Assembly: GCA_002709235.1 (NCBI GenBank)
Contig: PAQI01000005.1
Location: 126,130 to 190,129, forward strand
Length of the DNA stretch: 64,000 nucleotides
Direction of reading: 5' to 3'
From: Hirschia sp.
GTDB lineage: Bacteria > Pseudomonadota > Alphaproteobacteria > Caulobacterales > Hyphomonadaceae
In this document: positions 17,411 to 26,403 of the stretch, piece after piece
How the letters are laid out: every line of letters begins with the position of its first letter
Numbering within the stretch: position 1 is the first letter of the stretch
Position numbers and translations under genes: made by a program
The notes under the pieces: model-generated
What the model saw: the letters and a program-made list of their open reading frames with translations, nothing else
Told to the model about the DNA's origin: nothing
Databases searched by the model: none

Positions 17411-18127
17411 TCAGGCCGCGTCAGCGTCAGCGTCGATTGTCGCGTGCTGAGGGTCCGGATCACGCAGCACATAGCCACGTCCCCAGACGGTTTCGATATA
17501 GTGTTCGCCGCCGGTGGCGTTTTGCAGCTTCTTGCGGAGCTTACAGATGAAGACGTCGATGATCTTCAGTTCCGGCTCGTCCATACCGCCATAAAGGTGG
17601 TTGAGGAACATTTCCTTGGTGAGCGTCGTCCCCTTGCGAAGGGAGAGCAGCTCGAACATCTGATATTCCTTGCCGGTGAGGTGAACACGCTGGTTCTTGA
17701 CCTCAACCGTCTTGGCATCAAGGTTGACGAGGATGTCGCCGGTGCGGATGACGCTCTCGGCGTGACCTTTGGAACGGCGCACAATGGCCGTGATCCGGGC
17801 GATCAGCTCGTCCTTGTTGAATGGCTTGGTGAGGTAGTCGTCAGCGCCGTAACCCAGCGTCTTGACCTTGGCCTCGATGTCCGGGTTACCCGACAGGATC
17901 AGCACAGGCGTATTGATACGGGCCATGCGGAGCTGCTTGAGCACCTCGTAGCCGGAGATATCCGGCAGTGACAGATCAAGAATGATGAGGTCGTATTCGT
18001 AGATCTTGCCCAGATCTACACCCTCTTCACCGAGTTCTGTAATATAGATGTTGAAACCGGCTGCTTTCAGCATCAGTTCTATGCTGCGAGCGACGGCTTC
18101 GTCGTCTTCAATCAACAAGACCCGCAT
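17411..18127 (-). CDS. ctrA: Cell-cycle master regulator CtrA
   Basis: 238-residue OmpR-type response regulator controlling cell cycle, flagella and replication in alphaproteobacteria. The receiver domain has EDD at residues 7-9, phosphoacceptor Asp51 and Lys in TKPF. The DNA-binding domain contains [18 protein letters not shown] and the wing [18 protein letters not shown], nearly invariant in CtrA. The C-terminus ends DADADAA; a terminal Ala-Ala is the ClpXP degradation signal in Caulobacter. The start is the ATG preceded by GGGAG. Divergent from fliI across a region rich in GANTC and TTAA motifs. Confidence 0.97.
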   Translation of the reverse strand: MRVLLIEDDEAVARSIELMLKAAGFNIYITELGEEGVDLGKIYEYDLIILDLSLPDISGYEVLKQLRMARINTPVLILSGNPDIEAKVKTLGYGADDYLTKPFNKDELIARITAIVRRSKGHAESVIRTGDILVNLDAKTVEVKNQRVHLTGKEYQMFELLSLRKGTTLTKEMFLNHLYGGMDEPELKIIDVFICKLRKKLQNATGGEHYIETVWGRGYVLRDPDPQHATIDADADAA

Positions 18128-18366
18128 GAGGTTCTCCCGAATCAGTTCTTTCACGACTACGCGTTGTTAACCAAGACTAATGAGCCTTAAAAGTGTTAAC
18201 AAAGAGTGTCACTATGGGTAGGGAGTCCTTCACGGAGTCAGAGGATTCAATTTAAACAACTTTTCCGCTGTAAATTTTTTCTGAATAAAATCGGTTAACT
18301 TGGGCTTTAAGACTTTAAGGCCAGCTGTCTGTTCAGAATCATTCGTTTCACAGACGGAGACCCGCC
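18128..18366. promoter_or_regulatory. ctrA/fliI divergent control region with GANTC and CtrA-like half-sites
   Basis: Five GANTC (CcrM methylation) sites occur at 18139, 18223, 18235, 18244 and 18336. Seven TTAA half-sites occur at 18167, 18187, 18196, 18252, 18295, 18307 and 18315, three of them as GTTAAC. No pair has the exact TTAA-N7-TTAA spacing; the nearest are N5 (18187/18196) and N8 (18295/18307). Methylation-sensitive and CtrA autoregulated transcription is the likely meaning. Confidence 0.6.
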
Positions 18367-19758
18367 ATGCTCGCGCAGGCCATTCGCGACGTCAAAGCCA
18401 TCCAGACGACTTCCTATGAAGGGCGTATCACCGCTGTAGAAGGGCTGCGCATCGAGGCGGCAGGACCTGTCGAGGCGCTGCGTCTTGGCGCCTATGCGCG
18501 CTTTGGAGATCCCGATGGTCCGCGCGGCGAGCTTGTCGGCTTCAATGGTGAAAGTGCCATCTTCCTGGCCTGTGATGACATTGAGGGCATCCGTCCGCAT
18601 TCGCCGGTTTATTTTTCTCACACAGACAGCCAGGTGCGCGTGTCCAATCAATGGCTGGGCCGGGTTGTTGATGCGTTCGGCGTGCCGGTTGATGGTGGCC
18701 CGCCGATCCCCTCTGGTGGCCGGGCACGACTGGTCAAGGCTGCTCCGCCGCCCGCGCAGTCTCGCGCGCGCGTTCATGAAGCGATGTCGCTGGGTGTGCG
18801 GGCGCTGGATGCGTTTGCACCTTGCGCACAGGGGCAACGCATGGGCCTCTTCGCCGGGTCGGGTGTAGGTAAGTCGACATTGATGTCCATGCTCGCGCGC
18901 AATGCCGGTGCGGATATTGTTGTGATCGGGCTGATCGGTGAGCGGGGCCGGGAGGTGCGCGAATTTGTCGAGGATACGCTTGGCCCTGATGGTCTCAAGC
19001 GTGCTGTCGTGGTGTCGGCCACATCCGATGAGCCTGCTCCAAGGCGTCGCCGCGCGGCATGGATGGCGATGGCGGTGGCGGAACATTTCCGCGATCAGGG
19101 GCTGAAGGTTTTGTGCCTGCTGGATTCGGTCACCCGCTTCGCCATGGCGCAGCGTGAGATCGGACTGGCCGCGGGTGAGCCGCCGACCACCAAGGGGTAT
19201 ACACCATCCGTGTTTGCCGAATTGCCCAAGCTGCTCGAACGCGCAGGGCCGGGGCCGGTAGCCATCAAGGGCCAGCCACAGGGGCATATCACGGGACTGT
19301 TCACCGTGCTGGTGGATGGTGATGATCATAATGAACCCGTGGCTGATGCGGTTCGCGGTATTCTTGATGGCCATATCGTGATGGATCGCAAGATTGCCGA
19401 GCGTGGGCGCTATCCGGCGATTGACGTGCTCAAATCCCTGTCTCGCCTGGCGTCCCAGCTTTACAGTGCAGAGACTGCGGATATCGCCAGACAGGCGCGC
19501 CGGATACTCTCGCTTTATTCCGATATGGAAGAGCTGGTGCGCATTGGTGCCTATGCACGTGGATCAGATGCAGAAGTTGACCAGGCGGTGATGCTCGCGC
19601 CGCAGATCGAAGCCTTGTTGACTCAGGACGTGTCTGACGCGACGCCGCCGGAAGAAACCTTCAGGCTGTTGGCGGGCATTCTTGGCCTTCAACAGGAAGC
19701 TGCACCAGCCGCCCCGCAGCGGCCATCATTGGCGCGCCAGCTGGGCGCAAAGAAGTGA
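18367..19758 (+). CDS. fliI: Flagellar export ATPase FliI
   Basis: 463 residues. It is the hexameric ATPase that drives the flagellar type III export gate at the cytoplasmic face. An F1-beta-like N-terminal barrel comes first, then Walker A GSGVGKS at residues 164-170, Walker B in LKVLCLLDSVTRFA, and the type III ATPase signature in GEPPTTKGYTPSVFAELPKLLERAG. It is the first gene of a fliI-fliJ unit. It starts in the promoter region shared with ctrA, consistent with flagellar class II control by CtrA. Confidence 0.96.
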   Translation: MLAQAIRDVKAIQTTSYEGRITAVEGLRIEAAGPVEALRLGAYARFGDPDGPRGELVGFNGESAIFLACDDIEGIRPHSPVYFSHTDSQVRVSNQWLGRVVDAFGVPVDGGPPIPSGGRARLVKAAPPPAQSRARVHEAMSLGVRALDAFAPCAQGQRMGLFAGSGVGKSTLMSMLARNAGADIVVIGLIGERGREVREFVEDTLGPDGLKRAVVVSATSDEPAPRRRRAAWMAMAVAEHFRDQGLKVLCLLDSVTRFAMAQREIGLAAGEPPTTKGYTPSVFAELPKLLERAGPGPVAIKGQPQGHITGLFTVLVDGDDHNEPVADAVRGILDGHIVMDRKIAERGRYPAIDVLKSLSRLASQLYSAETADIARQARRILSLYSDMEELVRIGAYARGSDAEVDQAVMLAPQIEALLTQDVSDATPPEETFRLLAGILGLQQEAAPAAPQRPSLARQLGAKK

Positions 19759-19768
19759 GCGCGCTTGA

Positions 19769-20176
19769 ATGAAATCCCTTCCGACCTTGTTGAAAATTGC
19801 CCAGTCGCAGATTGATGCGATTGCAGTAGAGATCGCCAGGGCGCAATCGGCGCTGGATGGATTGGCAACTCACCGCGCCATGATCCTCGCACGCGCTGAA
19901 GCCGAAGTGAGTTCCGCAGGTTCGCTTGACTTCGTAATGCAGGCCGCATTGCCGCAATATCTGTTTCGCAACAAGGCAGAGCTTGCGCAGATCGACCGCG
20001 AGCTTGAGCAGGGCGAAGCCATGCTTGAAGGTATCCGCGAACGCCTGATGGTCGCTTATCGGGAAAAGGCGAAACTGGAATCACTCGAGCGTCACCATGC
20101 TGAAAGGCACCGTCTGGACGAGCAGGCTCGCGAGCAGGCCGCGCTGGATGAATCCGCGCTGACCCGCCGAGGATGA
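19769..20176 (+). CDS. fliJ: FliJ-like flagellar export chaperone
   Basis: 135 residues and almost wholly helical, with heptad-like spacing typical of the FliJ antiparallel coiled coil, which acts as the central stalk in the FliI hexamer. Sequence similarity in this family is weak, so the call rests on length, coiled-coil character and position 10 bases downstream of fliI. No other flagellar gene is in the window. Confidence 0.8.
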   Translation: MKSLPTLLKIAQSQIDAIAVEIARAQSALDGLATHRAMILARAEAEVSSAGSLDFVMQAALPQYLFRNKAELAQIDRELEQGEAMLEGIRERLMVAYREKAKLESLERHHAERHRLDEQAREQAALDESALTRRG

Positions 20177-20307
20177 AGCCTGCCTGTTTGCAATGCCGTG
20201 TAACCATGCACCGCTTATAACCCTAGGATGTGGCACCGGGGATAAGGTGTGACGGTTCAGACGGCGGGCGCGTTACCGGCCTTTGGGTCAAACACGATCA
20301 GGCAGGT

Positions 20308-21633
20308 TCAGAAGCGGCGTGTTGCCGATACCGAGAAGATATTCACGGATGCAGAATATTCGCCGGTGACCGTCTCGTTGAAATTGCCGACCTCGTTGAA
20401 ATCGACGTCTTCAAAGTCCAGCAAATTATAGGCGGCATCAATCTGCCAGACATTGTCTGAGTCAGACCAGCTCGCGCCCACAGCATAGAGCCAGCGGTCA
20501 TTATCGGGTATGCGGACCGTGCGGAAATCGTCTTGGGTTGGGGTTTCGTCCAGTGTCAGACCTGCACGCAGTTTCCAGTTATCGTTCAGCTTGTAATCAG
20601 CACCTGCCGACCAGCGCCAAGAATCATCATAATTGAGTTCTTCCACAGAATCCGGCTGGGCAGGATTGTCAAACTGGACCCGCAATTCCTGCATGGAGGA
20701 CCATTCCATCCGCAATGCCGACGCATAAAGGTCGATCTTGTCCGTGGCCGACCATTTGATCCCGGCTTCAAGGCTGGCTGGAAGATCCAGATCGGCCTTG
20801 CCGCCTGTATCAGCGAATGCACCTGAGGCTGTCAGCGGCAGGGCGGCTGTGGGCACTTCAAAATCGGCTGACCCCTCAAGCGTGTGGTCCACATTCGAGC
20901 GATAGGTCAGGCCGAGCGTGATGTCTTCGATCGGGCTCCAGGCCAGGCCAGCATTCCAGCCAATCGCCCAGCTGTCGCCTTCAACCGTCACACGTCCATC
21001 TGCACCCTGAGGTACAAGACCGATTGCGCCACAGCTGGCTGGATCAAGCGCGCCAAGGCAGGTTGTTCCAAAGTCGATGGCCGAGCTCAGCGTGGCGTCG
21101 GCATATTGGGCGTCCAGACCAAAACCAATCGAGACCTTGTCATTGAAGGCATAGGCCACACTCGGGTTGATATTGATGACCTGGAGTTCCGATTTCAGCC
21201 CCTGATAGCGGCCGGGCCAGTCATCATCATAATCCGTTGCCAGGCCGAAGGGGGCAGTGACGGACATGCCAAAGGCCAGATTGTCCCTGACGGGGTACAC
21301 GACATGAAGAAAGGGGACGTAGGCATCTTTCAGAAAGCCGCTTGTATTGCCGCCAAGCGGCTGGCCCAGTACATCAGTGGATCCGCGGTCTTCGAAATCG
21401 GAATCGCCAATAATGGCCGAAAAGCCCGCCGTGGCGGTGATCTTGTCATAGCGGGTCATCAGGGCCGGATTGCCGAATGCGGCGGCGGCATCATCGGTCT
21501 GGGTCGGGCGTCCGGATGTCGAGCGTCCCAGATCAGCTGTTGAATATTCGTTGATCGCGAAACTGTCAGCGATGGCGGTTGGCGTTGTTGCAAGGACGGT
21601 GGCGAGGGACGCCAATATAATCAGCTGGCGCAT
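20308..21633 (-). CDS. OmpP1/FadL family outer-membrane transporter
   Basis: 441 residues. Signal peptide MRQLIILASLATVLATTPTAIA, then the hydrophobic-ligand hatch segment FAINEYSTADLGRS that typifies FadL, followed by the conserved AAAAFGNPALMTRYD. Fourteen-strand barrel patterns with Trp/Tyr girdles run to the C-terminal aromatic residue (SATRRF). A Cys pair (CLGALDPASC) lies in an extracellular loop. It probably imports long-chain fatty acids or other hydrophobic substrates. The start is the ATG with AAAGG upstream; the frame is open further 5'. The fliJ and porin genes converge. Confidence 0.88.
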   Translation of the reverse strand: MRQLIILASLATVLATTPTAIADSFAINEYSTADLGRSTSGRPTQTDDAAAAFGNPALMTRYDKITATAGFSAIIGDSDFEDRGSTDVLGQPLGGNTSGFLKDAYVPFLHVVYPVRDNLAFGMSVTAPFGLATDYDDDWPGRYQGLKSELQVININPSVAYAFNDKVSIGFGLDAQYADATLSSAIDFGTTCLGALDPASCGAIGLVPQGADGRVTVEGDSWAIGWNAGLAWSPIEDITLGLTYRSNVDHTLEGSADFEVPTAALPLTASGAFADTGGKADLDLPASLEAGIKWSATDKIDLYASALRMEWSSMQELRVQFDNPAQPDSVEELNYDDSWRWSAGADYKLNDNWKLRAGLTLDETPTQDDFRTVRIPDNDRWLYAVGASWSDSDNVWQIDAAYNLLDFEDVDFNEVGNFNETVTGEYSASVNIFSVSATRRF

Positions 21634-21724
21634 TATATTGCCTTTTCTGGGTGATCGTTTCCTTCCAGCCGCTATCTGCGGCTGGTTCACCCCTTTAACT
21701 GGGTAGCGCCGCAAAAAGTTCCAG

Positions 21725-23176
21725 TCAGCCAACTGTAGAAGATCTGATCGATTTACGCCGGATGGCTGTATTCACGATCGGGGCGTTGATTTCGATATGC
21801 TCGATGATCTTGCCCGCAACGTCCTTTCCGGTGGTTTTTTCAATGCCTTCAAGGCCGGGCGATGAATTGACCTCGAGGATCTTGGGGCCCGATCCTGATT
21901 GCAGGATATCCACGCCTGCAACGGCCAGCCCCATGGCGCGGGTTGATTTTACCGCAGCGCGGCGCTCTTCCTGGGTCAGCTTGATGACATGAGCCGTTCC
22001 GCCGCGATGAAGATTGGATCTGAACTCGCCCTGCGGGGCCTGCCTGCGGATCGCGCCCACGACCTTCGAGCCCACAACAAAACAGCGCACATCCGCACCG
22101 CCCGCTTCCTTGATGAATTCCTGCACCAGGAAGTTTGCATCAAGCCCGCGAAACGCATCGATCAGGCTTTCGGCGGCCTTGCGGGTTTCGGCCAGGACAA
22201 CGCCCTTGCCTTGTGTGGACTCAAGCAGCTTCACCACCACCGGGCCATCACCGACAATGCCGATCAGGTCCTTGGTGTCCTTCGGGCTGGAGGCGAAGGC
22301 CGTGGTGGGCATGCCCAGCCCCTGACGGGCCAGTAGCTGGTGCGCATAGAGCTTGTCGCGCGAGGCACCAATGGAGGCGGGCGGGTTGAGGCAATAGGCT
22401 CCCATCATCTCGAACTGGCGCAGCACCGCCATGCCATAATGTGTCATGGAGGCCCCGATGCGCGGGATCACGGCATCATATTGGGGCAGGGCCTTGCCAT
22501 CATAATGCACTTCCGGCTGGCTGGCATTGATCGCCATGTAGCAGCGGGCCGTATCGACCATTTCAAGGACATGGCCACGCGCTTCTGCGGCTTCTTTCAG
22601 GCGCATGCTGGAGTAATTGTTCGGCTCACGCGTCAACAGCGCGATGCGCAGGGGGCGGCGTGTGGCCTTGCGGCGCGGAAACCCCTTGTAGAGATCATAG
22701 GAAAGTTCCGGCTGGATGCATGAGATTGCGGGGATCACCGACATGTCGTCGCGGATCGCCGTTCGGCCGAACAACATGCGGTAGGACATGGTCTCGCGAT
22801 TGGTCAGTGTCATCTCGATGGGCCACGACCGATCGGCGAAGGAGACCTTTGTGGAGATCACATAGCGAAGCTCTGTTTCGCCATTGGAGGAGGTGACTTC
22901 GCGCCGATCCACGATGGGGGCCGCGCAGACGACCTCAAGATCAGGGTCATTGGGATTGGGAACGATTGTGAATCGGATCTGCGGGTTCTCGGCAGGGCCG
23001 AATGGCTCAAGCGCAGTGGCGTGAAGAGCAGATGTGCGCGCGCCAGTATCAACCTTGGCCTTGATGGCCGGCAGACCAAGATCGGGCAGAGCAAGCCATT
23101 CTTCCCAGCCAAGGGAAAAGCGGTTGTTGTCAGATATCGGGGGATCAAACTGGGGTGGCCGGGACGTGTCCGTCAT
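21725..23176 (-). CDS. RimB-type retropepsin domain fused to RimK-type ATP-grasp ligase
   Basis: 483 residues. The N-terminal part (about residues 20-160) is an ATP-dependent zinc protease/RimB-like retropepsin domain: [31 protein letters not shown], split by me at [11 protein letters not shown], carries the aspartyl-protease-like DTGA, and LFGRTAI follows. The C-terminal part (about residues 175-475) is RimK ATP-grasp: [52 protein letters not shown] and the metal-binding [12 protein letters not shown]. RimK adds glutamate to ribosomal protein S6; RimB removes it. Having both in one chain links ligation and hydrolysis. GGAG lies nine bases before this ATG. Confidence 0.88.
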   Translation of the reverse strand: MTDTSRPPQFDPPISDNNRFSLGWEEWLALPDLGLPAIKAKVDTGARTSALHATALEPFGPAENPQIRFTIVPNPNDPDLEVVCAAPIVDRREVTSSNGETELRYVISTKVSFADRSWPIEMTLTNRETMSYRMLFGRTAIRDDMSVIPAISCIQPELSYDLYKGFPRRKATRRPLRIALLTREPNNYSSMRLKEAAEARGHVLEMVDTARCYMAINASQPEVHYDGKALPQYDAVIPRIGASMTHYGMAVLRQFEMMGAYCLNPPASIGASRDKLYAHQLLARQGLGMPTTAFASSPKDTKDLIGIVGDGPVVVKLLESTQGKGVVLAETRKAAESLIDAFRGLDANFLVQEFIKEAGGADVRCFVVGSKVVGAIRRQAPQGEFRSNLHRGGTAHVIKLTQEERRAAVKSTRAMGLAVAGVDILQSGSGPKILEVNSSPGLEGIEKTTGKDVAGKIIEHIEINAPIVNTAIRRKSIRSSTVG

Positions 23177-23313
23177 GACGTTGCACTCCATCGCAGTTCA
23201 TGTCGCCGCCCCATAACGTGATAATGCGCACGCGTCCATGGCTTTGATGGGATGAGTTTGATGGCGTTGAAGAAGCCAGTGCGGATTATGTCCACACTGG
23301 CCTTTCAACACGC

Positions 23314-23940
23314 CTATTTCGGGTTGCAGTAATAATAAAGCTGGGCCTGATGTTCTTCGAAACCTTCGGCGGATACCAGAATGCGTGTGTCACCCCGCAT
23401 GGTGTAATCGGCGGTTGCAATGGCAATTTCCGAAGAGCCTGTCGGTGAGACGATATCGGTGCGCCCCGCTTCGGTCATCGCCTTGATGGTCAGCCAGTCA
23501 ATGGGAAACACGAATTCGCTGCCGCCATCTTCGCCAAGCCGGTATGCGCCATCCAGATCCTTCACCACACCATCTGATGTGGTCAGGCCGAACACGCCCG
23601 ACTGTCCGGCCAGGGCTGCGGGTTGAAACTCCAATATACCTGTCAGCTTGCCGGTGTCGGTATTGCAGACAAATGACAGGCCGTAGCTGTCATCATCGGG
23701 CATGGAGGAGTTCACCACACCCATATAGGGGTGTTCCGGCCAGAGCTTTTCGACCGAATACCACTGTGTCTCCGCACTTGCATCAATGCCAGCCGGAGTG
23801 GACCGGTTCGAAGCGACAGGCGCGGAATTGGCCTCTGAACCGGCCATTGGTTCGATATCGGTGGAAGTGCTCGATGTGGTGCAGGCGGTCACGGACAATG
23901 CGGCTGCGACCATACCGGCAAGTGAAAGACGAATGCTCAT
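23314..23940 (-). CDS. Unknown lipoprotein
   Basis: 208 residues. Signal sequence with lipobox LSVTAC (lipidated Cys near residue 20). A Ser/Thr-rich linker precedes a globular domain with three cysteines (FVCNTDTG, YYYCNPK). No family recognised. Stands alone, divergent from the small membrane protein gene region. Confidence 0.65.
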   Translation of the reverse strand: MSIRLSLAGMVAAALSVTACTTSSTSTDIEPMAGSEANSAPVASNRSTPAGIDASAETQWYSVEKLWPEHPYMGVVNSSMPDDDSYGLSFVCNTDTGKLTGILEFQPAALAGQSGVFGLTTSDGVVKDLDGAYRLGEDGGSEFVFPIDWLTIKAMTEAGRTDIVSPTGSSEIAIATADYTMRGDTRILVSAEGFEEHQAQLYYYCNPK

Positions 23941-24087
23941 GCGAAAAGGAACTCCCTTGTTTATCGCGCGATTCAGCCTTCAGGGTGTGATCGTGCGACA
24001 TGGCGAAAATGCGGGCGAAATTACGGTCGCTTTGTGAGGGGGCCAGAAATGGGCAAGCGATTTCAAAGGCCGGGATGGCAGATTGCG

Positions 24088-24333
24088 TCAGCTTATCATC
24101 AGGCGCAGGGCAATGATAATAAGCGCCCAAAGGCCGATTGTGCAGGCAATGACGAACAATGTCGTGGCGCGCGCAGACCATCGACGCAAGCGCGAAAACT
24201 CAGCGGGTGCATCGGGCACCGCATGATCGGAATGGGCATCGACCACGCGGAGTCTTGCTTCAGCCTTCTTGCGTCGTTGGAAAGGCGTTCTGCTGTGGCT
24301 GGCTGTTAGTTTCTGTCCGTCATCAACGGGCAC
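24088..24333 (-). CDS. Small single-span membrane protein
   Basis: 81 residues. A basic N-terminal half (RTPFQRRKKAEARLR) is followed by one strong C-terminal membrane helix (ATTLFVIACTIGLWALIIIALRLMI). The start is GTG at 24333, with AAGGAG nine bases upstream; a longer frame to an ATG at 24423 lacks a ribosome site. Tail-anchored topology suggests a cytoplasmic basic domain at the membrane. Family unknown; short and without neighbours, so only moderate certainty that it is real. Confidence 0.5.
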   Translation of the reverse strand: MPVDDGQKLTASHSRTPFQRRKKAEARLRVVDAHSDHAVPDAPAEFSRLRRWSARATTLFVIACTIGLWALIIIALRLMIS

Positions 24334-24456
24334 GAAATGAGTCTCCTTGAATTGCAACCTGATTATATTCTCTTGATTCAAATGTAGTGACCAAAGGTCG
24401 CGGTCTAACTTAAATATCGTCAATGCTTATCTGAGGGATGCGAATATGGGTGAAAG

Positions 24457-24524
24457 AATCTTGAATCACAAGCACTTTGTTACTTAACAAGCGTGGACAT
24501 ACCTTTGTTGGTGGATTCAAGATT
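24457..24524. repeat. Inverted repeat with GANTC sites
   Basis: AATCTTGAATC (24457-24467) and GATTCAAGATT (24514-24524) form an exact 11-bp inverted repeat around a 46-base centre. Three GANTC sites fall in or at the arms. It lies in an AT-rich 659-base gap (24334-24992), upstream of the candidate RNA. It may be a protein-binding or methylation-sensitive control element. Confidence 0.4.
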
Positions 24525-24734
24525 ATCCATTTCTGCGAGGATCAGGCCGCGATAAAGCGCTGTTCTGGAGCTGTCACTTTACGAAGAGGGTGCCGAAGCG
24601 TCGAATTCCATCCAAAGTTGAGAAAAAAGTGCAAATTGTTAATAAAAGTTGTAAAAAAGGCGGAAAATAGGTGGAAACCTTTACGAAAACCGAATTTTTG
24701 TTAACCATTGAGTAACTACAAGTCGTGTAATCCT

Positions 24735-24945
24735 GAATTCGAGCAAGGCGGATCCCCTCACTCTCTCCCCATTCGCCCGCTCAAACAGGTCGTTTCGGTT
24801 CACCCTCCTTACCGAAGCTACCCGTTAAGCGTGAAGGCCGCACCCGTCCATCCCACCCGTCCCCACTGCGGGTGCGGCCCAACGCTCCCCTCAGTAGATT
24901 TCAAAGAAAGACGACCGGAATAACCACCGGTCGTCTTTCTTTTAT
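24735..24945 (+). ncRNA. Candidate structured small RNA with anti-Shine-Dalgarno-like loop
   Basis: Three stem-loops follow one another. The first is TTCGGT/ACCGAA (24794-24799 with 24811-24816), whose loop reads TCACCCTCCTT. The second is GGCCGCACCCG/CGGGTGCGGCC (24836-24846 with 24869-24879), extended by AGCGT/ACGCT, with a C-rich loop. The third is a 16-bp terminator (24903-24918 with 24927-24942) followed by TTTTAT. The first loop closely resembles the 3' end of 16S rRNA (UCACCUCCUU). The 5' end was not located; a TTAACCAT motif (24701-24708) lies in the AT-rich region before it. No protein frame fits. Confidence 0.45.
24903..24942 (+). terminator. Strong intrinsic terminator (bidirectional)
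   Basis: A perfect 16-bp stem AAAGAAAGACGACCGG/CCGGTCGTCTTTCTTT with an eight-base loop. On the plus strand it ends the candidate RNA; on the minus strand it can also end pgsA transcription, 50 bases past its stop. Confidence 0.88.
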
Positions 24946-24992
24946 ATTGGGTTTTATATACCGGATCTGGTCGGTGTCGGATTAGTTTTCCG

Positions 24993-25688
24993 TCAAACTT
25001 CGCCGGGTATTTCGCGACGCGCACCAGTCGAGGTCAGATATATCACGCCGGTCAATACTGACAGGATGGCGGCGGCCCAGAGCAGGACAAGCCAGACTGA
25101 ATTGAGGACCGCGCCAGTGGCCATGAAGGGCAGGGCGATAAAGATCGGAGCAGCAACCGCGATCAGCTCCAGCGTGGTTTTCCATTTGGACAGCATCATC
25201 ACGGGAGCGCCTTCACCATCCGCAGCAAACAGGCGCAATACGGTGATAAGCAGGTCACGCGCGACAATGGCCAGGACAGGCACTGCAATCCAGATATTGA
25301 TATTGGACCAGCTGAACAGGGTGTCTGATGTTTCGTCAGCAGAAAAGCCGGAGATATAGGCGAGGACCAATAGTGGCAGGCCGACCAGGGCCTTGTCTGC
25401 GATAGGGTCCAGTATGCGACCGAACTTGCTGTCTGCATCAAAGGCCCGCGCGGCCATGCCGTCGAACAGATCAGTCAGTGCGGCAAAGACGAACAGGCCG
25501 GCGGCTGCGAACTTGTACTGGTCTCCGATCGCCTGTGCCGTCAGGACAGCATCAGCGGTCAGGTCACGCGCTTGCGGACCGAACTCTGCCTGATAGGGAA
25601 TGGAGAAGCCCTGCCAGATGCACCATGCGACCACGGGCGCAAGGACCAGGCGGGCCAGCGTCAGCAGATTTGGGATCATTGTCTTCAT
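24993..25688 (-). CDS. pgsA: CDP-diacylglycerol-glycerol-3-phosphate 3-phosphatidyltransferase
   Basis: 231 residues, inner-membrane enzyme of phosphatidylglycerol synthesis. The CDP-alcohol phosphatidyltransferase signature DGx2ARx8Gx3Dx3D is complete in DGMAARAFDADSKFGRILD and the following PIAD. Five or six membrane helices are visible. The central part has an insertion around residues 105-125 (SGFSADETSDTLFSW) in a loop. The N-terminus MIPNLLTLARLVLAPVV is typical of PgsA; the ATG three codons upstream is used. A single gene between the RNA locus and bfr. Confidence 0.93.
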   Translation of the reverse strand: MKTMIPNLLTLARLVLAPVVAWCIWQGFSIPYQAEFGPQARDLTADAVLTAQAIGDQYKFAAAGLFVFAALTDLFDGMAARAFDADSKFGRILDPIADKALVGLPLLVLAYISGFSADETSDTLFSWSNINIWIAVPVLAIVARDLLITVLRLFAADGEGAPVMMLSKWKTTLELIAVAAPIFIALPFMATGAVLNSVWLVLLWAAAILSVLTGVIYLTSTGARREIPGEV

Positions 25689-25813
25689 GGCGGATTTCCC
25701 CCGGCCGATTTCAATTGCAGATCTTGTAGCCGGGAATGGCGCGATTGTGGAGTGTGGGTTTCAGCGCGGTATGATTTCCACATTCTCAATCAGGGCCCGC
25801 AATCGCAACTTCT

Positions 25814-26296
25814 TCAGGAAGATGCGTTCGGCTTGGATTGGAACTGGACGAAGTTTTCCAGCCCCATCGACTTGATCAGCGATTGCTGGGTTTCCAGCCA
25901 GTCGACATGGTCTTCCTCATTGTCGAGGATCTTCTTGAAGAGATCGCGGGAAATATAGTCGCGTACAGATTCACAATGCTCGATGGCGTCGCGCAGGACA
26001 GGGATGGCCTGTTCTTCGAGTTTGAGATCGGCCGCGATGATTTCCTCGACATTCTCGCCAATGCGAAGCTTGCCCAGATCCTGCAGATTGGGCAGTCCTT
26101 CAAGAAACAATACACGCTCGATCAGCCAGTCTGCGTGTTCCATCTCCTCGATGGATTCCTTGTACTCTTTCTGCGCCAGTTCTGTGATGCCCCAATCCTT
26201 GAGCATGCGCGCGTGGAGGAAGTATTGATTGATCGCGGTCAGTTCATTCTTGAGGACCGTGTTCAGAAACTCGATGACTTTTGGGTCGCCCTTCAT
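25814..26296 (-). CDS. bfr: Bacterioferritin
   Basis: 160 residues, heme-containing iron-storage protein that forms a 24-subunit shell. The ferroxidase residues Glu18, Glu51, His54 and the later Glu and His in [10 protein letters not shown] are present, as is the heme ligand Met52 (EEMEHAD). Length and the [14 protein letters not shown] segment are typical. It is on the same strand as bfd and 107 bases downstream of it, so iron entry and release functions are together. Confidence 0.96.
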   Translation of the reverse strand: MKGDPKVIEFLNTVLKNELTAINQYFLHARMLKDWGITELAQKEYKESIEEMEHADWLIERVLFLEGLPNLQDLGKLRIGENVEEIIAADLKLEEQAIPVLRDAIEHCESVRDYISRDLFKKILDNEEDHVDWLETQQSLIKSMGLENFVQFQSKPNASS

Positions 26297-26403
26297 GTGC
26301 TGCTCCTGATTGTTTGATGGGGCCTTGCCGCCCGAAATGATTCCGGTCGGACGATAAGGTCTTGATGGAGGGGAGTCACGCGAACAAAGGGCGCTAAGTC
26401 AGA

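Noticed and set aside
18307-19374. 355-codon frame antisense to fliI
   Set aside because: Shadow of the conserved FliI sequence, without its own motifs or start signals.
24477-24704. 75-codon open frame in the AT-rich gap
   Set aside because: No ribosome site, Lys/Cys-biased content of non-coding DNA, and it overlaps the inverted repeat and the RNA upstream region.
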